A stretch of DNA of 64,000 bases from Sordariomycetes sp. S80-01Y. Lineage: Eukaryota > Ascomycota > Sordariomycetes. The notes beneath the pieces are model-generated. The model was not told where the DNA came from and made no database searches. It saw only the letters and a list, made by a program, of their open reading frames with translations. Location: assembly GCA_037042185.1 (NCBI GenBank), contig JAXQJY010000026.1, forward strand, positions 1,674,001 to 1,738,000. Direction: 5' to 3'. Positions 34,159 through 45,268 of this stretch are shown piece by piece. A program made the translations under genes and the position numbers. Within the stretch, counting starts at the first letter, position 1. Each line of letters starts with the position of its first letter.

Positions 34159-35756
34159 GGTAGGGACTGATTCAGCTTGTTGTTTGCGTCGGGGGATGAA
34201 GAGAAGTTTGGAAGAAAGAACCAAGAAGGGGACTGGAGGGGGTCTTTATATACTTCTCGTCCTGGCACATGTCTAACAGAGCTCGGGTAGAATCGCATGG
34301 AACGTCCAACAGAGTATTACTAAGAGGCATGGGGGCATTCGGTTTTGTCTGAGCTCGTAGTTGACTGGATCCAATCAACACGGGAGTGGTATCATACGGA
34401 GCGTCTCGAGAAGCCCCATGAGGCACGCCCCCTTGCAACCTTGGCTGAATTTGCAGTGAGGCGTAACAGGGGGTGAGAGGAATGCTAAGGTACTTAAAGG
34501 AAAGCTCGCCTCGTGGGAGTACGGCTAAAGGAGACGAAGGTAAGGCATAATATCATCCGGTTGGAAGAGGGTGTGCATCGAGGGCGGCCGTGGGGTGTCT
34601 TATCACCCGAGAGAGATGCTAAGAAAAGCTCCACGATGCTTGAGGATGGCTCAGATCAAGTTAGCATTGTGAGCCCTCACAAGGGTCATGGGCCCTCGGA
34701 GTTCGTCTGAGGCAGGCGGTACTTCCAATACTGGTCATGACGTGATCACATGAGGGTGCGGCGCTTTCAAGGGGTCTCCAATCAGATACAGGTCGCAAAA
34801 GTTCGGGCTTCGGGCTTTCAAACAAATCGAATCGGGCTGCGGTAAGCTCGTGGTTGATCTTCATAGGATATCAACGATGGTCCCCAGGGAAATTGGTACA
34901 ATGTTATCACCTGCAGTCATTATTTTGTAGAGTACGTACTGGTAGAGAGAAACACGACCCTTTGTCGGTTTCTGGTGGATTGGAAAGCTGGGGAGATCGC
35001 CCACAAAGGTTTTAACTATTTTGATTTATAGCGCGTAGTGTTCTTAGTCAATGTTTTCCATTCATGTTAGCTGCTGATGGCTTTTGCTGGAAGTTCTGCT
35101 GAACGTTGTAGTGTGACACAGCTGAAAATATAGCGGGGATTCATCTGTTTGGATTGAAATCGCATTTAGCTTGGCATCTAAGCATCCGTTCACGTTCCGT
35201 GCGTAAGCAAACCTGGCGAGAAAGAACCACTCCTTTCTGCTGCTCGTGCTTTATTCGCCTTCGTGTGCAGCTGCCTAAAAGTGATCGCAAGTGAAAACGC
35301 CAGCCTAGCTTCGCTGTGCTTCCACAATCAATAAAGACAAGCCTCTGTTGGAGAGGGAACATTTATCAGTTCGGGAACGTGAGTCACACAAAAGTACATA
35401 GGGCCGGGCTCTTAGAGAAAAAGCAGTATGATATAGTGCATTCTAAACTATCTTGGACGAAGTCGGACCAGCCGACCAGGAGCCTCCTATTTCTCTTTGG
35501 ACTCAGTTCCAGGGATGTCTTCTACAAAAGTTGAGAAGTTTGCTCATCTAACTAGTGAGCTTCTTCTTGAAGGTTTCCGAATTTCGTCGCCGTTTTTCCT
35601 TCTGCTGTGCTCCCCCTGAGGTTGGAACGCTCTATGGCTTGTTCATTGTCGTTACGATCGAAGTGACCATCAGGCATACTAAAAGAAAACGAGGCTCAAT
35701 CCAGACCAGCCGGACTATCCTAAGATATAAAAAAACCAACAGCGTATATCTCCCGG
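34159..35756. other. 1.6-kb intergenic region
   Basis: This is upstream of the Ulp1-type gene. There is a TATA-like TTTATATACT (34240) on the plus strand. Only short unsupported frames were seen. Nothing in it was recognised. Confidence 0.4.
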
Positions 35757-36491
35757 TCAAGTCGACGGAAGTAGTCGCTGCAGAATGCCTTTCATTTCGT
35801 CGTGGTGTTTCTTCTGCTCCGTTTCCAACTGGCTCATTCTCTGCGTCAAGACATCCATAGCGTCGGCAGGAGCTTCATGAGACCTCTTTGGAGTCATTGC
35901 CGCAATACTCTGTATTGTTTGGTAGCCTGTGTAATCAGGGACTCTTTTAGGGAGTGGATACTGCAACTGCAAATGCCTGGCCCCCAGCAAGCACGATTCG
36001 TACTCTTCATTTGCCCATGGTGGCACCTCGTTTTGGTTGATGAAGAAATTTTCGATGACCTTGTCTGCAAACTTGGTACCCAGCCAATCTCTCATGGCCG
36101 AACGAGTCATGATATGCGCCTTCGTCGATTTGGTGTCGTCAACCATCTCTACCCATACATATGTATGCCGTCGACCGTGATCATAAGCGGCGCCCTTCAT
36201 CTTTCCAAACTTATCCTTAGTGTTCCTCTTGTTGTATTTTCTGATACTATTCGAAACATCGTTCTTATCGCTCTCAGGGCCATTGTGGTACGCTATAGCT
36301 GCGGCGTGCCCCAAGTCCGCATCGGTGCCCATCATCAAAGGATTTGCCTTGCCAGGCAACTCGAAGAAGAACCTCATAGAAGTGATGGCCTCCAACTGCT
36401 GGAGCCTGATATAGCTTCTCTGCGGCTGGTATGCCAAGATATTGAGGTCAGATACCTGTAAATTATTGCTTACTGCTCCTGTGTCTGACAT
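35757..36491 (-). CDS. uncharacterised accessory protein
   Basis: The open frame gives 244 residues from the ATG at 36491 (MSDTGAVSNN). The frame is open further up to 36611, which would add 40 residues with a hydrophobic stretch, so the start is unsure. A GTATCT...ATATCAG pair near 36459-36410 could also be an intron. The body looks like one folded domain (SMRFFFELPGKANPL, AYDHGRRHTYVWVEMV, MRDWLGTKFADKVIENFF). It ends in a coiled coil (MSQLETEQKKHHDEMKGILQRLL). I do not recognise the family. It diverges from the zinc-finger gene over about 200 bp, and both belong to the accessory block. Confidence 0.6.
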   Translation of the reverse strand: MSDTGAVSNNLQVSDLNILAYQPQRSYIRLQQLEAITSMRFFFELPGKANPLMMGTDADLGHAAAIAYHNGPESDKNDVSNSIRKYNKRNTKDKFGKMKGAAYDHGRRHTYVWVEMVDDTKSTKAHIMTRSAMRDWLGTKFADKVIENFFINQNEVPPWANEEYESCLLGARHLQLQYPLPKRVPDYTGYQTIQSIAAMTPKRSHEAPADAMDVLTQRMSQLETEQKKHHDEMKGILQRLLPST

Positions 36492-36698
36492 ATTGATGTC
36501 CGCCTCCTCTCCCGTGCTGGCAGCAGCACCAGGTAGAACGATACGACATATTCTCCAAATCAGAAGAGCCAGACACAGAGTACAGATTTTAGGACAAGTC
36601 AACAGGCTCAAGGTGAAAGTAAGTTCTGGGCGAGGTGAGCACGCGATCTTGCGACCAAAACTTTATTCCTCCGCCGACATAGGAACAGAGCAGAAACG

Positions 36699-37531
36699 AT
36701 GGTCAAGAAGGTAAGCAACCACATTCGTCCGTTTTATACAGGTGGTGACAACCGCAGAAACAAGAGAAGCCCGACTTCATCGACTTTGATGAGATATTCA
36801 AAGGCGGTCATGCCCTCACGAAGCACATTATAATCCGATATCCACCAAAGAATGGACCTTGGTATATCTTGCAGTGCTCAAAGCACAACGTCAACTTCAA
36901 CACCAACCCCGTCAAAGAGGCTGCGGAACATCTTAGCACTGACGGACACGGCTACTTTCGTAGAAAGCACAAAACAGCAATGCGTGTTTTTGGTGTTGAA
37001 GTTCGAAATTGTGATGCGCAGCTAGCGGAGAAAAACAACTCTGTGGCACGCGAGGCACTGGGTATGAGTGGCGGTCAAGATGCTCTTCCTCCTTCATACA
37101 ACGCTACTTCGGGCGATGATACGGCCGTATCGAGACTTGGATTGTCTTCAGTCAGAAATCTCTTTCCTATTGGAGAGAAAGTTTTGCCAAGTTTCGAAGA
37201 GCTCGAGCAATCCCTGGAGTGCGGTGAGCGAAGCTGGGAAGGGAAACAGCCTACGACTAATTCCACTCGAGCTTACCAACTGAGATCGATGGTGGACCAC
37301 GGCTGTCAATATCCCATATCGGAATCATCGCCTAAGTACTGGTTCCTTGCGCCTCTACATCCGGCTCTATCACCTCAACACACGAAGACGGCCGAGGTAC
37401 CTTCCCGGGTTAAGACAAAGAACTTCTATGACCAACACGATCGCTGCCCACACTGCAGAAAATTATACGTTACTCAGAGATTATTGAGGAAGCACATAGA
37501 ACGTAAACATCCAATCATAGCAGTAGACTGA
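36699..37531 (+). CDS. accessory protein with C-terminal C2H2 zinc finger
   Basis: There are two exons, 36699-36710 and 36758-37531, giving 261 residues. The first exon encodes just MVKK, a common fungal arrangement. It is supported by GTAAGC, by CGCAG and by the frame. The N-terminal 90 residues have two Cys/His pairs (LQCSKHNVNF, AAEHLSTDGHGYFRRKH) that look like a degenerate zinc finger. The C-terminus holds a standard finger, CPHCRKLYVTQRLLRKHIERKH. It could bind DNA or RNA. The middle is low complexity. The family is not recognised. It lies at the right end of the DUF3723/pseudokinase/Ulp1 block and diverges from the uncharacterised gene on its left. Confidence 0.72.
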
Positions 37532-38213
37532 AAAGACTTGTTCCTTTGCTTCCGGGCGTTTCCAACTGTCCTGCTAGGCGCAATGGACTCGCTTCCTACC
37601 TAATCTCATGTGTACATCTTGTTCTCTTCGAGCAATTTCATCATGTAACGCAGTTGTTCAGGTTAAGGTCACCTACAAAATGCAAGCCCGCCATTGACCT
37701 CAGAATGGCAGACATGTATTTGTCGTAAAAGGTACATGAATTCACTGGTGCAATTTTCTCTCCAACATGTCCATATGGGATGTCTCGAGTTGATCCTCAA
37801 GCTTCCTCAAACCCAGTTACCGGCAATGTCAATAGTGGTGTATCTAGATTAACTTGAGTATGGTCATCCATTGTGGTTCTGTGAACAGGTAGATGTAAAT
37901 AATTTAAAGACTGAGAAAGAAAACGTTATATTGCCTATGAAAAAGATAACGCCGCTATTCATGCTTTTCTATGTTGTCGAATTGCCCCTAAGTTGAGTGC
38001 TTAGATTGGGCCAATAAGCGCGTTAGTACGGACGGGGGCCATTGGCCAATCATAACCCGCCAACCGGTATCAATGATTTCAGTACAAATGCACAGACCAC
38101 ACACATCGCAATTTTGGTGACGAATTGATACTGAAAGTCCCAGGAATAGAAGATAGGCTCTTTGAAGACTCAAGCTTCTATTCATCAAGAAGCTCGAGGA
38201 GGTTTGCGGAGCC

Positions 38214-38510
38214 TTGCTAGAGGCAGGCGCCGATTTGCTCCGGGACGAATACGATTCCGACCTTGACAGTCATGTCTCTTTTTTTAAGCGTGCCCTTTGG
38301 GAGGCTGCCAAGGGTGACCGCAACGTGTGGAACGCCATTTCCCCCTACTGCGGCGTCAGAGCGGAAGCATTTGATGTAGAGCTGGACACAATTCTTAGCA
38401 AAGAAAAACAGCTTTTTGAGATTAGCTCCTTACCATCGCTGCATAATTACGATGCATACGAGAACGTGTTGCAACAAAGTCAGGAAAGATTATTTGAACT
38501 ACATGACTAG
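38214..38510 (+). pseudogene. short coding remnant, family unknown
   Basis: A 98-residue acidic frame begins with a non-ATG codon. Its beginning (LLEAGADLL) resembles the end of an ankyrin repeat, and the rest is FFKRALWEAAKGDRNVWNAI. No start codon or upstream exon could be found. It is probably the 3' remnant of a larger gene. Confidence 0.3.
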
Positions 38511-39153
38511 TCGATAGTAGGAGATACGCAATATACTCTTCCAGCCCATCTGACACTTTCTACTTGTTCAGAATGGGACCGTGAAGCATCAGGAACCGAA
38601 GATCAAGCTCTGTTGTAAAAATGAACCGATGTTCGTAGTCAGGATCTAATTAGCTTGAGGCATGTCGCTTAGAGAAGAACGAAAGGTCTAGCACCTTGCA
38701 TCAGATGCTAGGTCACGTGATTCATTTTCCACGTTGCTCTGACAGATGCTAGATGCTAGCTTTGAGTCTCTGTCTGATAAGCATCATGGGGTATCGTCGC
38801 GTTACCTACACAATTTAGGCGAAACTTATATTTACTCCGTAGCTGGCATACAAGGATACTGGGCTTACATAAGTTTCCTATAGACGCATCGGGTACGTAA
38901 CACATAACACTTAAGTGCGCACCCACGTGCGCACCTATTGGGCCCCTATCCGCGCCAGGTCCGGCCAATCCTAAGATCTGATTGGCTTAGGTGCGAGCAT
39001 CCGGTATCAGCGCTCCGGCCTCTGACTATAGCCGAGATCTGACGTCTTCAGTATGGCAGAGAACTACAATAGTATTTTAGCGGTATTTTCAGGGTATTTA
39101 TAGTATATTAAAGATACTAGGTTAAAATTCTTACTTAGAGGCAAGCCTTATAC

Positions 39154-39216
39154 TAAAAGTGGGGGTATGCTAAAAGTGGGGGTATGCTAAAAGTGGGGGT
39201 ATGCTAAAAGTGGGGC
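39154..39216. repeat. 17-bp tandem repeat
   Basis: Three full head-to-tail copies of TAAAAGTGGGGGTATGC are followed by a partial fourth. It lies in an AT-rich stretch directly upstream of the glycosylase gene. It could be the tail of a degraded element or a simple minisatellite. Confidence 0.85.
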
Positions 39217-39393
39217 GGGTTTACCTTATATTAATTCCACCGCTAAGGCACTCGAATTGATCCGAAATATCCGACGTCATGGGTATTTCGGAACAATACG
39301 GATAGGTGCATGTAGTACATGCAATCGTAACCGGGAGAGTGAAACCCACTCTCGTACCTTTGAAAACCTTAGCATGAACCTGGCTTTGGCAAA

Positions 39394-40248
39394 ATGACTT
39401 CGTCCTCTAAGCTGTCGCCATCTCGGCGCATAACTCGATCCAGAACGTCATCACATCAAGTCTCTTTTGGTGCCACGAACGATAGCAGAGGCGCAACCGG
39501 TACGGCGCGCGGGACACCAATCACCAAACGCATCGCCCCTTATATCAACACTCTTGCAGCGCATCGCATTCCTCCAGTATCCGCACACAGGTTCGGAATT
39601 ATCCAAGAAGAAGTTGCACATGATCTCTTCGAGTTGCTTGTCGCTGCGATGCTCTGGAATCGTACGAAAGGCACTCAGGCAAGGCCCGTCTTTGGTGTCC
39701 TCATAAAGGAGTATCCGACCCCTGAGCGCCTGGCTGAGGCAAAGGAGGGAGATCTTGCCGTGATACTTCGCCCTGTTGGCTTGCAGAACTCGAGAGCCAA
39801 GCGACTCATAGCCTTTGGACAGATCTGGCTGCGGGACCGACCATCGAAGCATAGGCGTTATCGCAGCCTGCACTATCCTTTGCCGCAGTCGGGGAAAGAC
39901 GTTGGGGCCACCGAGATTCTCGATGAGAACGATGATCGGCAGGGTTGGGAAGTCGCTCACCTTCCAGGTATTGGGCCTTATGCCTTGGACTGCTTCCGAA
40001 TATTTCATCGAGACATGCTGCGTGGTGTCGCTTTGGACCGGGACGGAGCTGGTGCGCCTCCCGATTTCGAGCCTGAGTGGAAGAGGGTTTTGCCTGCAGA
40101 TAAAGAGCTGAAGGCGTATATAAAGTGGAAGTGGTTAAAGTTGGGGCAAGACTGGGACCCTGCCTCTGGGAGAACTAGGTCTTTATCTGCAAAGACGATC
40201 GCCGCAGAACTGGCAAGACGACGAAGCCGTTCGCCAGAGTTGATTTAG
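39394..40248 (+). CDS. MBD4-type HhH-GPD DNA glycosylase
   Basis: This is an intronless gene for 284 residues. The catalytic domain spans about residues 60-220. It has the core FELLVAAMLWNRTKGTQARPVF, a helix-hairpin-helix AHLPGIGPYALDCF and the catalytic Asp in LDCFRIF, as in the DSYRIF motif of MBD4. There is no methyl-CpG-binding domain. Enzymes of this type remove T or U opposite G, the products of 5-methylcytosine or cytosine deamination, in the first step of base-excision repair in the nucleus. The C-terminal tail is basic and Ser-rich. MBD4-like glycosylases occur widely in fungi, so this could be the only genomic copy or an extra one. A TAAAAGTGGGGG repeat array lies just upstream. 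Confidence 0.86.
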   Translation: MTSSSKLSPSRRITRSRTSSHQVSFGATNDSRGATGTARGTPITKRIAPYINTLAAHRIPPVSAHRFGIIQEEVAHDLFELLVAAMLWNRTKGTQARPVFGVLIKEYPTPERLAEAKEGDLAVILRPVGLQNSRAKRLIAFGQIWLRDRPSKHRRYRSLHYPLPQSGKDVGATEILDENDDRQGWEVAHLPGIGPYALDCFRIFHRDMLRGVALDRDGAGAPPDFEPEWKRVLPADKELKAYIKWKWLKLGQDWDPASGRTRSLSAKTIAAELARRRSRSPELI

Positions 40249-40443
40249 CATCAATATTAGGCGATGCAGTGTCATAGATTGGAGACGTAAAAAATCTTAT
40301 GAGGGTTTCGATATTGATTGACTTCGAAATCTGTTGATTTTTGGGTACCTGAAAGATCGCCTGGCGCATTCAAACGCAGCACATGCTGCGCGCTGCATTG
40401 CGAAACCAAGCGCCATGAGAAGAGCAAGAGCCATAGATAGCCT

Positions 40444-41830
40444 CTACGCTGCATCAGAAGGGGCCTGTCGCTTCTCCCGCTCTTCTTGTTCCAACATCCA
40501 GTCTTTGATGCAGGGAGCAAATATAAGCTTTCCAAAGATAGCTTGATAGATCGTGCCAGTGCTCACAACGACCCACAGAAGGACAACAGTAAGCGAAAAG
40601 ATAGTCCCGAGAACCTTGAAAAAAAGGGAGGGGATCTCTTTGGCAAGTGTTGTTGTTGCTACCGAGAAAACCCCTAACGGGAACGTAAATCCCCACCAAC
40701 CCAAATTGAAGGGAAATCTCCCGCGAGTGATAGAGGCAAGTGCGAAGAAGAGCCAGACCAGACCGAAGCCCCACATGATAAGGGCTGTCAAGAGCCCCAC
40801 GGTATAGAAAACTTGCCCTGCCACATCTGCATCTGGAACAAACACTGTCTCTTGCGTCAGTCTCATTGCCTCCTTGCCGAGTTGCATGATGCCAAAAGCG
40901 CCTTGTCCAAGGGGTCCGAGAGGGAGGAAGACTGATACGATAACTTCGCGCTGAGGGAGCTTGTGCATTGTTAACCGCTGGAAGTAGATAACCATCGTGA
41001 ACATAGCGAGGGGAACTCCACAGCCCCAAACGATGTAGCTCGTGATGATGGTGATGAGCGCGTTTTTGGGGGACAAGACGGCTGCCACGATGCCGCCCGA
41101 GGCAGCAGCAACAATTGTAGCGACGATGGGGAGCAGCCACGCTGCAGTCATGGTTCGTAGCTCTGCCTGTACACGAAATTCTGGTCAGCATACGAACCTC
41201 TCCTAAGGGGATGGGTAGTGCCAGTGAGGAAGGTAACGGATCAATTCGTTCCGTGTGAAAGTGGTCACTTACTTTATGCTTGTACATGATGATGAATGGG
41301 AGATAGAAGTTGGTGCCGACTGCACATGCCACATCTATCCACCACAGAACCCAGGCTAAGAGCGCGAAAGAGGGTCCCCAGGCTGGAACGCACACAAACA
41401 CAATCATGTTGATGATAGTAGCGAGTCCCATAGGAAATGTACCCAAGAAAAGCGACTGAACTGGGTGCCGCACCATGCATGTCCAGACCCCCTTAAATAT
41501 CGTGTACCTTAGGATAGAGAGTGTTAAGAAAACCACGAACAGGACCACATTGAGAGCAAAGACTACAACAGAGATCCAGTAGATCCATCTGGTATTGTAA
41601 GGCAGATTATACAGCAGAATGGACACAATGCCAGTGCCCATGTTGACGCTGAACCACGACGGCGTGAAGTTGAGAACGATACGACGCCATCCTTTGCGAT
41701 TGCGGTCAAGGCGTGAGTGACTTGCGAGAACCTCGTCGCTGGGATCTTGTTGATTGGCGCAAGCTAATCTCTCGCCGCATATTGCCGTGGGCTGCTCGGC
41801 GTTGCAGGTTCCAGTACTGGAAGGGTCCAT
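40444..41830 (-). CDS. SSU1: sulfite efflux pump (Ssu1, TDT family)
   Basis: There are two exons, 41830-41273 and 41166-40444, giving 426 residues. It has ten TM segments of the tellurite-resistance/dicarboxylate transporter (TDT) family. Fungal Ssu1 signatures are NFTPSWFSVNMGTGIVSILL, PMGLATIINMIV, WWIDVACAVGTNFYLPFIIM and VFLPLGPLGQGAFGIMQLGKEA. Ssu1 exports sulfite across the plasma membrane and gives sulfite tolerance. It also serves during sulfur-amino-acid degradation, and in dermatophytes it supports keratin breakdown. Related TDT members carry malate, so the substrate is a family-level call. The next gene upstream on the same strand is a Zn2Cys6 regulator that could control it. Confidence 0.88.
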
Positions 41831-42129
41831 GTTGCGTTGCTGAAGAGAGTTTGAAGGGCGGGAGTCGCGTGGAGGAAATGGGTCGGCAGATCGCGATTTG
41901 CACTTATAAGGACAGGATCAAAATATGTCGACCGTGGGGTAGTCAGATGGTTCAACAAGTGCGCTGAGTTCTTAGTGCTATAGTTGTGGCGTAAAGATAG
42001 ATCTACAGCCGTGTTGACTCAATGGACTCCAGGAGGGCCGGTCGGGTAGAACGGGTATAGCGGGTAGACCGGCTCACGAACTAGTCCGGGAGAACCGCGT
42101 CGGCCAGTAGGCTCACAGCCTCACACCGA

Positions 42130-44361
42130 TCAACCACTTTCCGTTCCCGCTGCTGCGCTTCTCGAGGAACATTCTCGTTCGGAAGAAGGTTCGTTGAAGA
42201 GCTGATCGAAATCAAGCGGGGCGGCGGCGGCGGCGGCTCTTTGAAACTCGCTGGACCAACTCGTGTCAAAGGCCCAGTTGTAGAACATCGGAAACACGGC
42301 ATCTTGATCATCTGACGGGATGTAATCATCCCCAAGTTGGGCAGGTGCTGGTGGGTCTAGTAATGAACCGCTAGGGTCGATGGGTTGCTCCAGATGATCA
42401 ACCCACGCCGAGGGTTGTGAGAAACCTTCCCTGCTCGAAGGTAGAGGGACACCAGATCCCTCGGTATCCGCGTTCCCCAGCGTGTGCGGCCAGCCCTGCT
42501 CCTTGAGATTCGTCATCTCCTTGAGCGCTCGCATGGCGCCGGCCGATCCTGTGCTCAAAGCCTTGAGAACCTCCAAGCACACGTCCACATGGTCTTGAAG
42601 CATGCTGTTGTCTGCGGTTTCCGACGCACGCCGAGGCGAGGTGCCGGCAACAATAAGAATGGACGAGGCACAGACGAGACATGAGACTAACTGCCACCAA
42701 GGAAACTCCGTTACGAGCTGGGACACCTCCTGTACATTGTTGAAAAGACTTGCAATAATTTGGGCCTCTTGTATGCATGTATGAGCGTATTTGTCGATTG
42801 TCTGTTGATCGATGTCGTCGCGGTTCGTCGATCTGTAACTGAAAATTTGCCGATGTAGCAAAGCCCTCAAGTGATGGTACTTGATGGAGAGCATGTTCCT
42901 CTGCCTTTTAAATTGCCATGACTTGTCGAAGACTTGGGCAATGTCAAAACGAAGATGGCGTGGAATGCTTTGCCTCCAGCTCTGAAGCGCGCCGTCGATC
43001 TCACGAATGCTTTCTACTCTGTGTCGCACTGACTTGTGAGGGTCGTTCAGCTCGCTCAAAACAGTAGCTATGATTTTGGAAAAATCAATCATCTGCAGGA
43101 AATAGTCGCCTACTAGAGGCTTTCCTACTGCGTGAGGTCCTTCTTGATCCAACTCGTGCACAGTGGATGGCCTGGCGACCCAGAAGCTTGATTCGGCGAT
43201 GGCTGGAGGCCGGCCCAGCTGCAGAGACAGCAGGTGATCAAGGACATAAAGACAATACCAAGTATTGCAACGAATATCTTGTCGTTTTGGAAGCGGTAGT
43301 ATGTATCCCCATTGCTTGTTTTGGGCGTCAATAAAGCCAGCATGCAAACCCAAGCTCTGCGCGAGTCTGATAGCAATGCCAAGGGTGATCCAGCATCTAT
43401 CGGCGCTGGAAACTGCTAACAAATAGAAGCACTGCACCAACAAAGCCGAAACCTGCACGGCAGAAGCTTCAAGCTTGCTGGTGTCGGTGAGCAGAGTCGC
43501 TCGTCGAAAGTAAATGTCGTCTAGACTCGGTTGCTGCTCTCCCCGCGTGCTCTTCTCCGTGAAATCATCGTAGAACAAACCGATAGCTATGATTCCATAA
43601 AGCAAAGCAATCCAGGCTGCTGACTTTTGACCATCGTCAGCCCCCTGTGACAACTGCCCATGAACCTGCCGCACTAATTCCTCAGGGAGAAAAGGGTACG
43701 CAATGTGAATTGTCGAGAAGTAATGTGTCATGTATCTCTCGCTGTCTCTCCATTCTTGAGCGTTCATGATCCAGCAACTGAGTGGCCGGGCTGGTCGTGC
43801 TGTTGCGTCCTGATCGTAGCCCACGAGCTCATCAACTTGCTCATTTCGAGACCCGAACGGACTGGTGCTTTGGTTGGATGGGTTTATGAAATGAGCATCG
43901 CTGACCTCGCCGAGATATCTCGAAGGGTGAGGCTGCGAGAGGGATCGCGCAGTCGACTCACTGAGATTCGCGGCGTCTGGTGAGTCGTCATGTTCGTTAT
44001 TCAGGTGTCGTTGCATAGAAACCAGTAAACTATCGGCCATGTCTTGCACGTCTTGGGGGAACTTGGCGCAAGCGTTGCGGATGAGTTCAAAGCTGCCAGG
44101 CAGATTCCCCGAGAGTGCGTGATTCACATTTGTCTTCTTGCCAGGGGGCTTCCGGCCACCCTCCCAAGTACATTTAAACTCATAGCCTTCGCAGCGCCCG
44201 CATACGGGCCGCTTGTTGTCGCACTGCACGTCTTGTCAATTCAATTTCCTGGGGAAAAGCTGAGTCATAACATCAGGAACGATGTTGCATACCTTTGTTT
44301 TCCTCGCTCGACAGGTATCGCAAGCTGTAGTGACACGTTTTCGTTTTACCGGAGGCTCCAT
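42130..44361 (-). CDS. Zn2Cys6 transcription factor next to SSU1
   Basis: There are two exons, 44361-44293 and 44223-42130, giving 720 residues. The intron lies inside the zinc cluster, which reads ACDTCRARKTKCDNKRPVCG followed by RCEGYEFKC once spliced. The exact C6 spacing supports the acceptor chosen at 44224. The fungal-specific TF domain (about residues 180-480) has YILPLPKRQDIRCNTWYCLYVLDHLLSLQLGRPPAI. The C-terminus is Ser/Pro-rich and acidic, plausibly an activation region. The gene ends 299 bp upstream of SSU1 on the same strand. In yeast SSU1 is controlled by Fzf1, which belongs to a different (C2H2) family, so any control here would have evolved separately. Confidence 0.88.
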
Positions 44362-45268
44362 GGTTTGTCCCCCAGCTAAGTGGTCCGACATACCCTCGAT
44401 TCAAAGCAGATTGCGTATTGCTTGTCAGGGAGATGAACCGAGAAACACCATGCCAAATGACACTTTATCCAACCAAGACTTGGTGCAATGCTGCGTTCCC
44501 AGTTCATCTGGACCGGTTGACAAAATAAAGGGAAGGTAAAGTCGTTGAGTATTCTCAGAGCGGAGAGAACCTTAAGAGTTCGTGTTGGCCTCGCAACAGC
44601 CGCCCCTAACCTCGATGAGTCAGCTACCCCGTCGCTGGGGGAGCCAACCGGGCATTTCCCAAGTGTCACGTGCGTGCGCCCCTGGGGTGCCGTGTAAGTG
44701 TATTATGTAAGCCAAGCTCCATGTAATTCAGCCGGAGCCATCAGTGATGTTAATTTTGTTGTGCCCCTTTTGCTTCTTCACTGAAGATGAAATCCACTGC
44801 AGTCTCGCACTTATGGCCCAACGTGCTTCGAGCAATGACCGATATCCATGTTACCTACCCTGTAGTTAGTCTAGACCAGAACGTCACATGGTTTAGGCAC
44901 AACATATTACTATTGCATCAAGTCGCCTTTAAATTAGATTTGATGTTACTCTAGAGGCTTTATCGCCTAGGGGACCCCGAGGCTGAAGTGAAGCCTTCTA
45001 GGCGTCCCCGGGGACCCGTGGCGGAAGGCGACGTCCGTCGTTGATTACGTTTACACGCTCTTATCCATGCTTTTTTCATTTATGATTTTATGTGATTGTC
45101 CATTCTTGCACATATATTGCGTTCAAGTAGCCAGATTTATCTAATGAACTATTCAGCTCCTTTGATTAAGACTATACTTTGGTGGTGCATTGTCGGTAGC
45201 AATGTCTACAGGCATAAGCAAACTGGCTAGCTGTCTAATTATCAGCTTAGTCTTAACGTATAACTCAA
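44362..45268. other. 0.9-kb intergenic region
   Basis: This lies between the regulator start and the arrestin gene stop. A GC-rich patch at 44950-45035 contains AGGCGTCCCCGGGGACCCGTG with local inverted symmetry. No gene was seen. Confidence 0.4.

Larger units (their letters stand above)
37532..39393. other. 1.9-kb region with gene debris and repeats
   Basis: A 98-codon frame (38214-38510, LLEAGADLLRDEYDSDL) looks like real coding sequence by composition. It lacks an upstream ATG because a stop lies about 50 bp before, so it may be an exon or remnant. ATGCTAG words occur at 38700-38760, a self-complementary GTGCGCAC pair lies near 38915-38935, and the 39.1-kb stretch is AT-rich with a 17-bp tandem repeat. 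Confidence 0.45.

Noticed and set aside
39154-39216. CRISPR-like array
   Set aside because: The units are directly adjacent without spacers, and the window is eukaryotic.
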